Positions 11,263 through 20,260 are shown, counted from the stretch's first letter. The stretch is 64,000 nucleotides of DNA from Neolewinella litorea (GCF_004803465.1 NZ_SRSF01000003.1:434001-498000); one strand, 5' to 3'. Notes: a model not told the origin generated them from the letters alone. Translations and numbers: made by a program.

Positions 11263-12060
11263 CAGACCGAGAGGGGGCAGGAGCAATATGCCATTGACGA
11301 TCGTGGCGAAGAAATCCTCACCCCTTCCCGCGGAGGTCCACCGGGCGATACCCATGGCCATTCCGTAGGCAATTGCCAGCCCCAGGCCGGTAGCCGGTTG
11401 GTAGCGGAGAAAGGAAACCAGGGCACAAATCAACAGCAGGATCATGGCCAGGGCACGGTTGCGGCCGGGGTGCGCCCCCGCCAGTGTCCGCACGCCCTGC
11501 CGGCGGTCGAGGTCCACGTCTCGCAGGTCGAACAGCAGGGCCACCGAAAGGGTAAAAAAGAAGCGCAGTACCGGTTCAACGGGCCTGGCGTGGATGGAAA
11601 ATGCCGGAAAAAGGTCGGTCATGAAAGTCCAGGCCAGGGCTACCCACACCACTTTCAGGTAGGGCAGGTCGCGCAGGCGCCGCCCACCGGGATACAGGGG
11701 GATCAGGTAGAAAAAGGTAAAGGGTAGCGCAAGCACCACCGGCCAGAAAGCCCGCAGCGGAAAAGAGAAGGCCAGACTGATCGCGACCAGCAAACTGCCC
11801 GCCCCGATCATGAGGGAGATGCCGGGGTGCAGCGCCACCACCCGGTAGCGGCGCCCGTCGGGCTGCCCCCCGGCCCGGCGGTAGCTCAGCAAGCGGTGCA
11901 GGGTATAGACGCCCAGGGTAGCAAAAAAGACAAAATAATGCGAGGCGTGAACGGTCGCATCCCCACTACTGAGGAAGGTTGATTGCCAACTCAGACCCGC
12001 CGCCGCCAGCGCAATCCAGATGTGCCCGTAAAAGAGCCAGTTCAACAGCGGATTGCGCAT
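11248..12060 (-). CDS. UbiA-like polytopic membrane protein
   Basis: A 270-residue, very hydrophobic protein with about eight membrane segments. The segment DLRDVDLDRRQGVRTL (about residues 196-211) matches the second Asp-rich motif of UbiA prenyltransferases (DxxDxxxD with the following GxxTL). The first Asp-rich motif expected after the second helix is not visible; that position reads YTLHRLLSYRR. It may therefore be a diverged or inactive member of the UbiA superfamily, and no substrate can be given. It is the last gene of a tight minus-strand run after the M42 peptidase (11-bp gap) and pyrE. Confidence 0.75.
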   Translation of the reverse strand: MRNPLLNWLFYGHIWIALAAAGLSWQSTFLSSGDATVHASHYFVFFATLGVYTLHRLLSYRRAGGQPDGRRYRVVALHPGISLMIGAGSLLVAISLAFSFPLRAFWPVVLALPFTFFYLIPLYPGGRRLRDLPYLKVVWVALAWTFMTDLFPAFSIHARPVEPVLRFFFTLSVALLFDLRDVDLDRRQGVRTLAGAHPGRNRALAMILLLICALVSFLRYQPATGLGLAIAYGMAMGIARWTSAGRGEDFFATIVNGILLLPPLGLLLLG

Positions 12061-12071
12061 GGATGGCAGAC

Positions 12072-13157
12072 TTACACCTCGAAATAGTTAAAGCTCATAC
12101 CGTCTTCGATGCTCAGGAGGGTTTGGAGGATGAGCTCAATAACCCCCTCCACGTCGCTCTTGGCAGCCATCTCCACCGTTGTATGCATGTACTTCAGCGG
12201 CAGGCTGATCAGGGCCGAGGCCACCCCGCCGTTGGAGTAGGCGAAAGCGTCAGTGTCGGTGCCGGTGGCCCGGCTGCTCGCTTCCCGCTGGAAGTCGATG
12301 TCGTTCTTTTTCGCGGCGTCGATGATGAGTTGCAGCAGCTTGTTGTGGACGGCCGGTGCCGTAGTGACGCTGGGGCCTTTTCCCGCCTGGACGTCGCCGA
12401 CTTTCTTCTTGTCGAGCATGGGCGTTGTGGTGTCGTGGGTCACGTCCGTAACGATGGCCACCTGCGGCTTGATCCGGTCGGTGATCATCTGGGCGCCGCG
12501 CAGGCCCACTTCTTCCTGTACGGAGTTGACGATGTAGAGGGAGTAGGGGAGTTCGATCTCGCGCTCCCGCAGCAGGCGGGCCACCTGCGCGATGCAGAAG
12601 CCACCCAGCCGGTTGTCCAAGGCCCGCCCGCAGTAATAGCGGTCGTTCATCACCTCCAGTTCGTCGGGGTAGGTGATCACGCTGCCCACGTGGACGCCCA
12701 TCTCCAGTACCTCTTCCTTGTCCTTCGCGCCAATGTCGATGAAGATGTTCTCAAGTTTGGGCTGCAACTTGGCGTCGTCGCCGCGCCGCGTATGGATCGC
12801 CGGCCAGCCGAAGACGCCCCGCACGATGCCCTTGTCGCCGTGGATGTTCACGCGTTTGGAGGGGGCAATGGTGTGGTCGCTGCCCCCATTGCGGACGACG
12901 TAGAGGTAGCCGCTGTCGGAAATGTAGTTGACGAACCAGCTGATCTCGTCGGCGTGACCTTCGATGACCACGCGGTAGTCCTTTCCGGGATTAATGACGC
13001 CGTAAGCGGTGCCGTAGGTGTCCAGACCGATCTCGTCCACGAAGGGGCGGATGTATTCGATCCAGCGTTTTTGCCCTTCGCTTTCGAAGCCAGTAGGGGA
13101 GGCGTTATTAAGGTATTCGTGAAGGAAGGTTTCTGCGGTTTCGGTTAGGATAGACAT
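12072..13157 (-). CDS. M42-family metallo-aminopeptidase
   Basis: A 361-residue cytoplasmic aminopeptidase/endoglucanase-type (FrvX-like) enzyme. It shows the M42 metal-ligand motifs VVIEGHADEISWFV (first His/Asp ligands), RALDNRLGG (bridging Asp), NSVQEEVGLRGA (general-base Glu and a metal Glu) and VTDVTHDTT. The late His ligand lies in LKYMHTTVE. These enzymes form large dodecameric shells that trim peptides. The ATG at 13157 fits the family length. It lies 34 bp after pyrE and 11 bp before the UbiA-like gene. Confidence 0.93.
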   Translation of the reverse strand: MSILTETAETFLHEYLNNASPTGFESEGQKRWIEYIRPFVDEIGLDTYGTAYGVINPGKDYRVVIEGHADEISWFVNYISDSGYLYVVRNGGSDHTIAPSKRVNIHGDKGIVRGVFGWPAIHTRRGDDAKLQPKLENIFIDIGAKDKEEVLEMGVHVGSVITYPDELEVMNDRYYCGRALDNRLGGFCIAQVARLLREREIELPYSLYIVNSVQEEVGLRGAQMITDRIKPQVAIVTDVTHDTTTPMLDKKKVGDVQAGKGPSVTTAPAVHNKLLQLIIDAAKKNDIDFQREASSRATGTDTDAFAYSNGGVASALISLPLKYMHTTVEMAAKSDVEGVIELILQTLLSIEDGMSFNYFEV

Positions 13158-13191
13158 TCGTGTTGTTCAGTGAAAATTAAAAAGGGAGCCC

Positions 13192-13839
13192 CTATTGGGC
13201 CGCTGCCTCATAGGCGTTGCTCCAGGCCCGGGGGTCTTGCCGCCAATCGGCCAGAGCAGCTGCGTCCGCTTCGGTGATGTGGCCGGCGGCGGTTGCTTCT
13301 TCAAGCAAGGTAGCGTAATCGCTAACAGTGTATAGTGGGACCTGCGCATTTTGAAAGGCCCGTTCGGCGGAGGGGAACTGATAGGTGAAGATCGCCAGGG
13401 TGGCGGCTACTTCTCCGCCCGCGGCCCGCATCACATCCACGGCCTTCAGGCTGCTGCCCCCGGTAGAAATGAGGTCTTCGACGACCAGGTAACGCTTGCC
13501 CGTTTCCAGACGGCCTTCGATCTGGTTGCGGCGGCCGTGTTCCTTGGCCGAGCTCCGGACGTAGATGAATGGCAGGTCGAGCCGGTCGGCCAACAGGGCC
13601 CCGTGGGGGATTCCCGCGGTAGCCACGCCCGCAATGCCTTGCACGTCGGATACGGCACCCGCGGCCGCGCCCAGCGCCTCAACGACCTCAGTACGGATGG
13701 CGGGAAACGACAGCAGGACTCGGTTGTCGCAGTAAATCGGAGAACGCAGGCCACTGGCCCAGGTGTAAGGCTCGTGGGGGTTCAACTTCACCGCGCCGAC
13801 CTCCAGGAGGCGACGGGCGATTTGCCGGGATGTGTCCAT
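13192..13839 (-). CDS. pyrE: Orotate phosphoribosyltransferase PyrE
   Basis: Catalyses orotate plus PRPP to orotidine 5'-monophosphate in pyrimidine synthesis. The 215-residue protein has the family opening VGAVKLNPHEPYTWASG, the K-E-H-G-R loop in SSAKEHGRRNQIEG, and the PRPP-binding motif VVEDLISTGGSS. I chose the ATG at 13839; a TTG seven codons upstream is possible but would meet the start of the divergent NUDIX gene at 13860. The two divergent start codons are separated by only 20 bp. Confidence 0.95.
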   Translation of the reverse strand: MDTSRQIARRLLEVGAVKLNPHEPYTWASGLRSPIYCDNRVLLSFPAIRTEVVEALGAAAGAVSDVQGIAGVATAGIPHGALLADRLDLPFIYVRSSAKEHGRRNQIEGRLETGKRYLVVEDLISTGGSSLKAVDVMRAAGGEVAATLAIFTYQFPSAERAFQNAQVPLYTVSDYATLLEEATAAGHITEADAAALADWRQDPRAWSNAYEAAAQ

Positions 13840-13859
13840 GCGTCGTAAATTTCGCGCCA

Positions 13860-14483
13860 ATGTACGTAATCTATATCAACGACCGGCCGCTGGTCCTGCG
13901 CGACACGGCTACGGCGAGCCCCTACGGCGACGGCGCCCCCGACACCCACCTGGTGGCCCGTTACTCCGGCAAACGCAAGAGCCTCCTCAATTACGCCGAC
14001 ACCCTGGAGAAGGGCAGCCAGAAAGTATTTTCCATTGAGCTGGTGGCCGACGACCTCAACGACCTCTGGCAGGACTTCCAGTCGCACTACCGCTGGGTGG
14101 AGGCCGCCGGCGGACTGGTGACCCACGCCCGCAAGCAGCAGCAACTGTTCATCTTCCGGCGCGGCTACTGGGATCTGCCCAAAGGCAAACTCGACGAAGG
14201 CGAAGACCGGGCCGCCGCCGCCCTGCGCGAGGTCGAGGAAGAGACGGGACTGCGACAGCTATCGCTAGGCGAGGCCCTGCCCACCACCTACCATACCTAC
14301 CGCACTTCTAAACACCGCATCCTCAAGCCTACCTACTGGTTCCGGATGACGACCGAGCAGAACGAACTCATTCCGGAGACCGCCGAAGACATCGAGCGGG
14401 CCGAATGGCGGTCGGTGGAATCGGTGCTGGAAGGCGAGGGTCCCATCTACGAAAACCTGCGCGCGCTGCTGCTGACGGTCTGA
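13860..14483 (+). CDS. NUDIX hydrolase
   Basis: A 207-residue pyrophosphohydrolase. The Nudix box is complete: GKLDEGEDRAAAALREVEEE starts near residue 118 and is followed by TGL, giving the REVEEE metal-binding core. An N-terminal region of about 90 residues, with no recognised domain, precedes the Nudix fold. The substrate, a nucleoside diphosphate linked to another moiety, cannot be predicted. The start is the ATG at 13860, 20 bp from the divergent pyrE start. The adk gene follows on the same strand after 67 bp and has its own predicted -7 box. Confidence 0.92.
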   Translation: MYVIYINDRPLVLRDTATASPYGDGAPDTHLVARYSGKRKSLLNYADTLEKGSQKVFSIELVADDLNDLWQDFQSHYRWVEAAGGLVTHARKQQQLFIFRRGYWDLPKGKLDEGEDRAAAALREVEEETGLRQLSLGEALPTTYHTYRTSKHRILKPTYWFRMTTEQNELIPETAEDIERAEWRSVESVLEGEGPIYENLRALLLTV

Positions 14484-14520
14484 CCGGCGAGGGCTCCGGG
14501 ACGGGGCATCGCAATTTGTC

Positions 14521-14528
14521 TATATTTG
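14521..14528 (+). promoter_or_regulatory. Predicted -7 element for adk
   Basis: TATATTTG is an exact match to the Bacteroidota -7 consensus TAnnTTTG, 22 bp before the adk start codon. No clear TTTG -33 element is present at the expected distance. Confidence 0.55.
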
Positions 14529-14550
14529 CGCCCCACTCACGACCGTCTCT

Positions 14551-15135
14551 ATGTACAATTTGATCCTTTTTGGCCCCCCGGGATCCGGTAAAGGGACCCA
14601 GGCACAGCTATTGGTGGACAAACACGACTTCCTCCACATCAGCACGGGCGACATGTTCCGGGAGGAGCTGAGCCGCAATACCCCCCTGGGCCAGGAGGCG
14701 CGCTCCTACATGGATGCCGGCCATCTGGTGCCCGACGAGGTGACCATCGCCATGCTGCGCAAGAGGGTCGACCAGCACCCCGACGTTACGGGCATCATCT
14801 TCGACGGGTTCCCCCGCACCGACCCTCAGGCGGCCGCCCTCAACGAACTGATGGAGGAAAAGAACAGCCAGATCAACGCCCTCATCCTGCTGGACGTCGA
14901 TGCCGACACCATCGTCAAGCGCATTCTGGGCCGCGCCGCCACCAGTGGGCGGGCCGACGACCTGAAGGAGGAAGTCATCCGTACGCGCTACGAGAATTTT
15001 GTCAACTACACCTCGCCGGTCTTCGACTTTTACGACAATCTGGGACTGGCGCGCCGGGTAGACGGTACGCTCACGCCTGAGGCCGTCTCCGCCGAGATCG
15101 ACGCCATCATCAGCAACGGTCTGGACGCCGATTAG
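14551..15135 (+). CDS. adk: Adenylate kinase (short type)
   Basis: Interconverts ATP plus AMP with two ADP. The 194-residue protein begins MYNLILFGPPGSGKGTQAQ with the P-loop GPPGSGKGT, and has the AMP-site motif HISTGDMFR and the signature IIFDGFPRT. The lid is the short form without the zinc-type insertion, as is usual in Bacteroidota. The ATG at 14551 is unambiguous. obgE follows after 36 bp, and the two are likely co-transcribed. Confidence 0.98.
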   Translation: MYNLILFGPPGSGKGTQAQLLVDKHDFLHISTGDMFREELSRNTPLGQEARSYMDAGHLVPDEVTIAMLRKRVDQHPDVTGIIFDGFPRTDPQAAALNELMEEKNSQINALILLDVDADTIVKRILGRAATSGRADDLKEEVIRTRYENFVNYTSPVFDFYDNLGLARRVDGTLTPEAVSAEIDAIISNGLDAD

Positions 15136-15171
15136 TGCACACCACGGCCGCTGAGCCGTTGGATAAATAGT

Positions 15172-16209
15172 ATGGCAAAAGCAAACTTCGTTGACTACGT
15201 CAAGATCAACCTGACCTCCGGCGACGGGGGTGCGGGATCCCGTCACTTTTACCGCGCCAAGGGCATCCCCAAGGGTGGGCCCGACGGCGGCGACGGCGGC
15301 CGGGGCGGGCACATCATCCTGCGCGGCAACCGTAACCTGTGGACCCTGCTCCAATTCAAGTACAAGAAGCACATCCGCGCCGAGCACGGCCAGCGCGGCA
15401 GCGAGAACAACAAGACAGGTTCCACCGGCGCCGACGTGGTGCTGGACGTGCCCCTCGGAACGATCGCCCGCGACGCGGAGACCCAGGAAATACTGTTCGA
15501 AATTACCCGGCACGGGGAGCAACAGGTTATCCTCGAAGGAGGCCGCGGCGGATTGGGCAATAGCCACTTCAAGTCCAGCACCAACCAAAGTCCGGACTAC
15601 GCCCAGCCCGGGGAGCCGGGCACGGAAGGCTGGTACATACTGGAGCTGAAGGTGCTGGCCGACGTAGGGCTGGTGGGCCTGCCGAACGTAGGCAAGAGCA
15701 CCCTGCTGTCGGTAGTAACGGCCGCCAAGCCCGAAATCGCCAATTACGCCTTCACGACCCTGGTGCCCAACATCGGCATGGTACAGTACCGCGACGGAAA
15801 GTCGTTTGCCATGGCCGATATTCCGGGAATCATCAAGGGAGCCCACGAAGGAAAGGGACTCGGACATCGGTTCCTGCGCCACATCGAGCGCAACGCCACC
15901 CTGCTGTTCTGCATTCCGGCCGATGCCGACGATATCCGCGGACAGTACCGCATCCTGCTGAGCGAGTTGCGGAACTACAATCCGGAACTGCTCGACAAGC
16001 CCCGCGTACTGGCACTCACGCGGGCCGATATGGTGGATGAAGAACTGAAGCGCCTACGGGCCGGAGAAATTCCCGACGACCTACCGCACCTGTACGTGTC
16101 GGCCATCACCGGGGAGGGCATCACCCACCTCAAGGACCTGCTTTACAAGATGATCATCGAAGAGCGGGAATACTACGACGGCGTACAGCTCTCCATGGAG
16201 GAGGAATAA
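15172..16209 (+). CDS. obgE: GTPase Obg/CgtA
   Basis: Ribosome-associated GTPase needed for large-subunit assembly and stress control. The glycine-rich Obg fold spans about residues 1-160 ([25 protein letters not shown]), followed by the G domain with G1 GLPNVGKS (about 168-175), the switch I segment [11 protein letters not shown]3 DIPG, and a G4 element reading TRAD where NKxD/TKxD is usual. The protein ends after the GTPase domain at 345 residues and lacks the C-terminal OCT domain, as in related Bacteroidota. It follows adk on the same strand. Confidence 0.97.
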   Translation: MAKANFVDYVKINLTSGDGGAGSRHFYRAKGIPKGGPDGGDGGRGGHIILRGNRNLWTLLQFKYKKHIRAEHGQRGSENNKTGSTGADVVLDVPLGTIARDAETQEILFEITRHGEQQVILEGGRGGLGNSHFKSSTNQSPDYAQPGEPGTEGWYILELKVLADVGLVGLPNVGKSTLLSVVTAAKPEIANYAFTTLVPNIGMVQYRDGKSFAMADIPGIIKGAHEGKGLGHRFLRHIERNATLLFCIPADADDIRGQYRILLSELRNYNPELLDKPRVLALTRADMVDEELKRLRAGEIPDDLPHLYVSAITGEGITHLKDLLYKMIIEEREYYDGVQLSMEEE

Positions 16210-16226
16210 GCCTTCTGCGCCCCCTT

Positions 16227-17591
16227 CTAGAGAAAGCGGTAAAGGTCAGGTCCCAATAGATTTTCCAGCGCGGCGGTAGCCAGGTCGCGCGCTTCGATCG
16301 GTCCCAGTCCGCGGGATTGATACAGGGCTTCCAGTCGGGCCTGCGACTGGTAGTAGCCTACCCGCAGGGCGCTTACGATGGCCGCGTGCAGGGGATCTTC
16401 TTTGGCCCAGGAGTCCAGGTTCTTCCACACGGTCGTTTCCCAGCCACGGGCGCGGGCGGCGGTGGCCGCATCAAGGGGTTTGGATGCCTTGAGCAGTTGA
16501 CCGCGCTGGTCGGCGATCTCGCCGGCGCGCTCCTGACTCCGTTGTCCGGCTGCCAGCTCCTCGGTGATCGTGGCGGTCAGCCGCAGTTCCGGCCAGTCGA
16601 GTCCGGCGCCGGCTTCGGCCATGTTACGGGCTTCGGAGAGGATGCGGTACTTACGCAGGCCGTCCATCTTTTCCCAGGCCTGCCGGTAGGCGGCCGTGGT
16701 GCCCGGACCGTAATACCCATCGATGCTTCCATCGTAAAAGCCCTTTTCCTTCAGTACGCGCTGCAGTTCAGCGGCGGAATGGCGTTTGGTCTTTCCGTCG
16801 ATCTCCGGCAGCCGGGTAACGGGGGGAGTCAGGGGTGCAGTGGCACTGCCGCCAGTCGGTTCTTCACCCCGCGTTTCGGTGGCTGGAGGAGTTGGGGTTG
16901 GCGTTGTCGCGGCGGAGGACTGGGTATCTGCCACGACCGGGACGCCGGGCTGGCTCGTCGGCTTTGCGTCCGCGCTGGAATCAGTAGCGGCTTCAGCAGC
17001 GGGTGCCGTAGGCGGTACCTGGCGCAATTCTATGGGGATCAGAGGCTTCTTGATGCCGGTTTCGAAAGTGCCGACGGGGATGAGCGTTGAACGCCGGATG
17101 GAACGCACGAAGGCGTCTCCGTAGCCGAGCCCGCGGATGTCAGACAGGGCCTGGTTAGCGGCTTCGGGGTTGGGGTAGGGGCCCGTGACCACCTTGGTCA
17201 CGCCGTCCGTGGCATCCACGAACAGCTTGCCGGCTTTTTCCAGCGCGCGCCAGTCGAGGGAACGATTGCGGCTCCGCAGGGCGACCTGGATAAAGGTGGC
17301 CTCCTCAGCAGGCTGCTCGGCCAGAGGGGCTACGGCGGCATTCCGGAAGCCGCGATCGCGAAGCTGGCTCGTGATCGTTTCCGCCTTCTCCCGGCTGGTG
17401 TAGTTGCCGAGGTAGACGTCCGTCAGCTGTCCCTCCCGGGGTTGCCCGTAGACGAAGCCCAGTTCCCGCAGGTCGATGAAGTCGTCCGCCTTGACGTCCT
17501 GAAAGGTGCCGACCCGAACGTTGAACAGGGTCTGGGCGGTAAGCAGCCCGGAAAAACAGGGCAGGAAGAACAGGAGTAAAAGGCGGTACAT
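16227..17591 (-). CDS. Secreted protein with SPOR-like repeats and a peptidoglycan-binding domain
   Basis: A 454-residue exported protein with signal peptide MYRLLLLFFLPCFSGLLTAQ. The N-terminal half has two or more SPOR-like segments (around FNVRVGTFQDV, VYLGNYTSREKAE and VVTGPYPNPEAANQ). A low-complexity Pro/Thr/Ala/Ser linker covers about residues 200-265. Next comes a peptidoglycan-binding type 1 motif around LQRVLKEKGFYDGSIDGYYG (about 280-300). The C-terminal 150 residues show no recognised domain. It probably sits in the periplasm on the cell wall. The gene is convergent with obgE (17-bp gap) and divergent from the TPR gene. Confidence 0.82.
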   Translation of the reverse strand: MYRLLLLFFLPCFSGLLTAQTLFNVRVGTFQDVKADDFIDLRELGFVYGQPREGQLTDVYLGNYTSREKAETITSQLRDRGFRNAAVAPLAEQPAEEATFIQVALRSRNRSLDWRALEKAGKLFVDATDGVTKVVTGPYPNPEAANQALSDIRGLGYGDAFVRSIRRSTLIPVGTFETGIKKPLIPIELRQVPPTAPAAEAATDSSADAKPTSQPGVPVVADTQSSAATTPTPTPPATETRGEEPTGGSATAPLTPPVTRLPEIDGKTKRHSAAELQRVLKEKGFYDGSIDGYYGPGTTAAYRQAWEKMDGLRKYRILSEARNMAEAGAGLDWPELRLTATITEELAAGQRSQERAGEIADQRGQLLKASKPLDAATAARARGWETTVWKNLDSWAKEDPLHAAIVSALRVGYYQSQARLEALYQSRGLGPIEARDLATAALENLLGPDLYRFL

Positions 17592-17835
17592 AGTGCGTCG
17601 GCTTGGTGGAAAATTCAGTGTGGCCGCACCCTAAACGGTCGGGGAACCGAAATGGTATAGTCGGCGGCGTGCTGCTGTAACGCGGAGAGTCCAAGGTAAG
17701 GTTTGGTGCAGCGGCCGCGGGGGATAACAATGCTCGCAAACCGGAACGACCGCCGCTTGTCAAGAGACCGTTAAGCGACGGGCGGATTGCAACTTTCTGC
17801 CCCATTAACCGTATTTTTACCACGATCCCCAGCCA

Positions 17836-19287
17836 ATGGCCCAGGTGGCTAAGCCGGGGGCACTATACGGTATGAATAGAAAGAGCAACGACCAGCGCGA
17901 AAAAGCGTTGATGGCCCTCGTGGCCAGGTATGAAAAAGGGGCTCACAGCGGGGAGACCGTATTTTTGGCCGAGGAGGAATTTGAGGAATTACTGGTGCAC
18001 TACTTTGGTCACCACGACTACGATCAAACGCTCGAAGTCGCGGACCTGGCCATCAGCCAGCACCATTATACCCCCGATTTCTACAAATGGAAGGCCCTGA
18101 TCCACAAGATCAACCTGGAAGAGGAAGAGGCCCTTTCCACCCTGGAGCAACTCAACATCTACGCCCCCAACGACGAGGAGGTGATGATGCTTCGTTTGGA
18201 GGTCTTCGTTCACTTCGAACACCGGGAGGCCGCCCGCGCCGCCCTCGACCAGCTGTACAACGTAGTGGACGAGGACGAGAAACTGAGCCTGCTGGCATTC
18301 TTCGACGGACTCCTGTGCATGCAGGAAGACCGTTACCGGGAAAGCTTCGCGGCCCTCTCGGAAGCTATCCGGCTCGACCCCTACCAGGAACCGGCCTACG
18401 ACGAATTGCTCAACGCACCCGAGCTCTCCGCCTTCCGCAGTGAAATTGGCACCCTACTGCAGCAGCAGGCCAATGCCGACCCCTTCAACGACGTCACCTG
18501 GTTCTACCTGGGCCTGTGGCACGACGACGGCGGCGACGATCTGGAAGCCCTGGAAGCTTTCGCCAACGCGCGGTCCCTCAACGAGTCGCGGAGCAATTAC
18601 GACCTGGAATACGCCGACAAGCTGTTCGATCTTGAGATGTACGAGCCCGCCTTGCGCGCCTACAACGCCTATTTCGAATCCGACGAAGCGGAGGAGAGCT
18701 ACGAGACCTGCATGCGTATCGGACGCAGCTACCAGATGCTGGACGAGCTCGGGCCCGCCAAAAAGGCCTACTTCCGTGCTCTCGAGCTTGATCCCGAGAT
18801 GTACGACATCTACCAGTACATCGCCGAGTGCTGCGTGGCCGAGGAGAAATGGGGGGTAGCCGCCTACAACTACGGCCGCGCCGTAGAGCTGCCCAACCAT
18901 ACCGCCGACTGCTGGCTCGGACTCGCCCTGTGCAGTTCCGCCACCAATGCCCCCTTGGAAGCCGAACAGGCCTTTCTGAAGGCCATTGAAATGGATGAGG
19001 ATTTCAGCGACGCCTACGTGTCTTACGCGCTCTTCCTGGTCGAAAACGGTCGGGAGCCCGAGGCGCTGGATATGCTGCGCGATATCTCCCTTTCGCTGGA
19101 CGATCCAGCACTGGCTTACGGCCGGGTCGCAATTCTGATTCTCTGCGGACGACGCAAGGAAGCGCTTGCGCTCCTTAACGAGACGCTATCGGAGTACTAC
19201 GAGGACCACGACCTGCTGTTCAACTGGCACCCGGAACTCAAAAACGATGCCGACGTGCAGTCGCTACTGCAACTTCATAAGGAGTAG
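17836..19287 (+). CDS. Tetratricopeptide-repeat protein
   Basis: A soluble, acidic protein of 483 residues with no signal peptide, composed of helical TPR units throughout, for example TPDFYKWKALIHKINLEEEE, FYLGLWHDDGGDDLEALEAF and AYFRALELDPEMYDIYQYIA. TPR scaffolds mediate protein-protein contacts; no enzymatic domain is visible. Two in-frame ATG codons are possible: 17836, giving the longest product, and 17872 (MNRKSNDQREK), which may be the true start. The 3' end overlaps the convergent methyltransferase gene by 24 bp. It is a single-gene unit in a 244-bp divergent spacing from the SPOR gene. Confidence 0.88.
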   Translation: MAQVAKPGALYGMNRKSNDQREKALMALVARYEKGAHSGETVFLAEEEFEELLVHYFGHHDYDQTLEVADLAISQHHYTPDFYKWKALIHKINLEEEEALSTLEQLNIYAPNDEEVMMLRLEVFVHFEHREAARAALDQLYNVVDEDEKLSLLAFFDGLLCMQEDRYRESFAALSEAIRLDPYQEPAYDELLNAPELSAFRSEIGTLLQQQANADPFNDVTWFYLGLWHDDGGDDLEALEAFANARSLNESRSNYDLEYADKLFDLEMYEPALRAYNAYFESDEAEESYETCMRIGRSYQMLDELGPAKKAYFRALELDPEMYDIYQYIAECCVAEEKWGVAAYNYGRAVELPNHTADCWLGLALCSSATNAPLEAEQAFLKAIEMDEDFSDAYVSYALFLVENGREPEALDMLRDISLSLDDPALAYGRVAILILCGRRKEALALLNETLSEYYEDHDLLFNWHPELKNDADVQSLLQLHKE

Positions 19288-19767
19288 ATACACGGCCGCC
19301 CCGAGCGCTACGGCCACGTTCATGGAAGTATTGCGCCCGTACATGGGCAGGTGCACCGCGGCGTCGCAGCATGCGAGCAAGGCCGGTGGTACGCCACCCG
19401 CCTCGTTGCCCGCGATCAGTACCACCTCCCGCGCGAGAGGCGTATAATCGAATAGGGAAACGCTGGCATCGGTGATCTCCAGGGCAAGTATGACCGCGCC
19501 GCGATCGCGGGCCGCGGCCACATAGGTTACGGCATCATCCACGCATTCGTACGCTACGGCCCCTTCCGTTGCCCGGGCGGTCTTCCGGATCTTCGGGTGG
19601 GGCGGGCGCGGGGTGGTTCCGGACAGAATAAGACGTTCCAGACCGGCCGAGTCGGCCAGACGGAAGGCTGACCCCACGTTTCGGGGATCGGTCCAGTCGG
19701 CGCAGAGCAGGGTGATGGGCCAGGTCCTGGCTCCGGACGGGATCTCGTGGTGTTCCAGTTGTCTGAT
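19264..19767 (-). CDS. SpoU/TrmH-family RNA 2'-O-methyltransferase, non-canonical start
   Basis: A SPOUT-fold methyltransferase of about 167 residues acting on tRNA or rRNA. Motif 1 is TDPRNVGSAFRLADSAG, motif 2 VVLIAGNEAGGV and motif 3 AVHLPMYGRNTSMNVAVA, so the knot region is complete. The frame is open from just inside the FKBP gene, but has no ATG, GTG or TTG before the GTG at 19677, which would delete the N-terminal strand and cut motif 1. From the ATC at 19767 the protein begins I/M-RQLEHHEIPSG, which from memory resembles the M-x-Q-L-x-H opening of flavobacterial relatives, and this ATC lies 10 bp after the FKBP stop. A CTG at 19758 is another candidate. The start is therefore inference; the gene itself is clear. 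Confidence 0.8.
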   Translation of the reverse strand: MRQLEHHEIPSGARTWPITLLCADWTDPRNVGSAFRLADSAGLERLILSGTTPRPPHPKIRKTARATEGAVAYECVDDAVTYVAAARDRGAVILALEITDASVSLFDYTPLAREVVLIAGNEAGGVPPALLACCDAAVHLPMYGRNTSMNVAVALGAAVYLLLMKLQ

Positions 19768-19777
19768 ACGGAAGACT

Positions 19778-20239
19778 TTACTGAACGCTTACCAATTCGA
19801 TATCGAAGATGAGGTCGGAATTCGGGCAGATATCCCCGGCCTGACTGGCGCCGTAGGCCAGCCGCGAAGGGACGAACAGCCGAATACGCCCGCCCTGGCC
19901 AATTAGGGGTATGCCCAGTTCCCAACCGCGGATCAGGTTATCCAGGACAAAAGTGCGCGGGGAAGACCCCGTCTGGTCGAAGATGTCTCCGTTGGTGGTC
20001 ATCCCGGAGTAGAATACCGTCACGGAATTGGACAGGGTGGGCTGCACCGTATCGCCCTCTTCTTGGATGATGTAGTAGAGACCCGTTGGACTGTTGTCCA
20101 GGAACAGCTCCACGGCCGGAATACTGTCCGACAAGTATTCTTCAATGCTGGCGTCGCTCGACAGGCAGTCCTCGGAGTTGCAGCCCAGGGCGGTGAGCAG
20201 GATCAGGGTCAGGGCGACCAGTATATGGTTAGTCTTCAT
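19778..20239 (-). CDS. FKBP-type peptidyl-prolyl isomerase, lipoprotein
   Basis: A 153-residue folding catalyst. The signal peptide MKTNHILVALTLILLTALGC ends in a lipobox-like LTALGC, so it is probably lipid-anchored in the periplasm or outer membrane. The FKBP fold is visible in NSVTVFYSGMTTNGDIFDQT, FVLDNLIRGWELGIPLIGQG and RIRLFVPSRLAYG; this is the compact FKBP with the active-site aromatic positions largely kept. The start is ATG 20239. A well-formed promoter lies 22 bp upstream, and the SpoU-type methyltransferase follows 10 bp downstream, suggesting a two-gene operon. Confidence 0.93.
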   Translation of the reverse strand: MKTNHILVALTLILLTALGCNSEDCLSSDASIEEYLSDSIPAVELFLDNSPTGLYYIIQEEGDTVQPTLSNSVTVFYSGMTTNGDIFDQTGSSPRTFVLDNLIRGWELGIPLIGQGGRIRLFVPSRLAYGASQAGDICPNSDLIFDIELVSVQ

Positions 20240-20260
20240 CGGCAGTTCGCGTTTGGGCGG

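Noticed and set aside
19264-19677. Methyltransferase starting at GTG 19677
   Set aside because: This start would remove the first strand and part of motif 1, although the frame upstream encodes exactly the missing family sequence.
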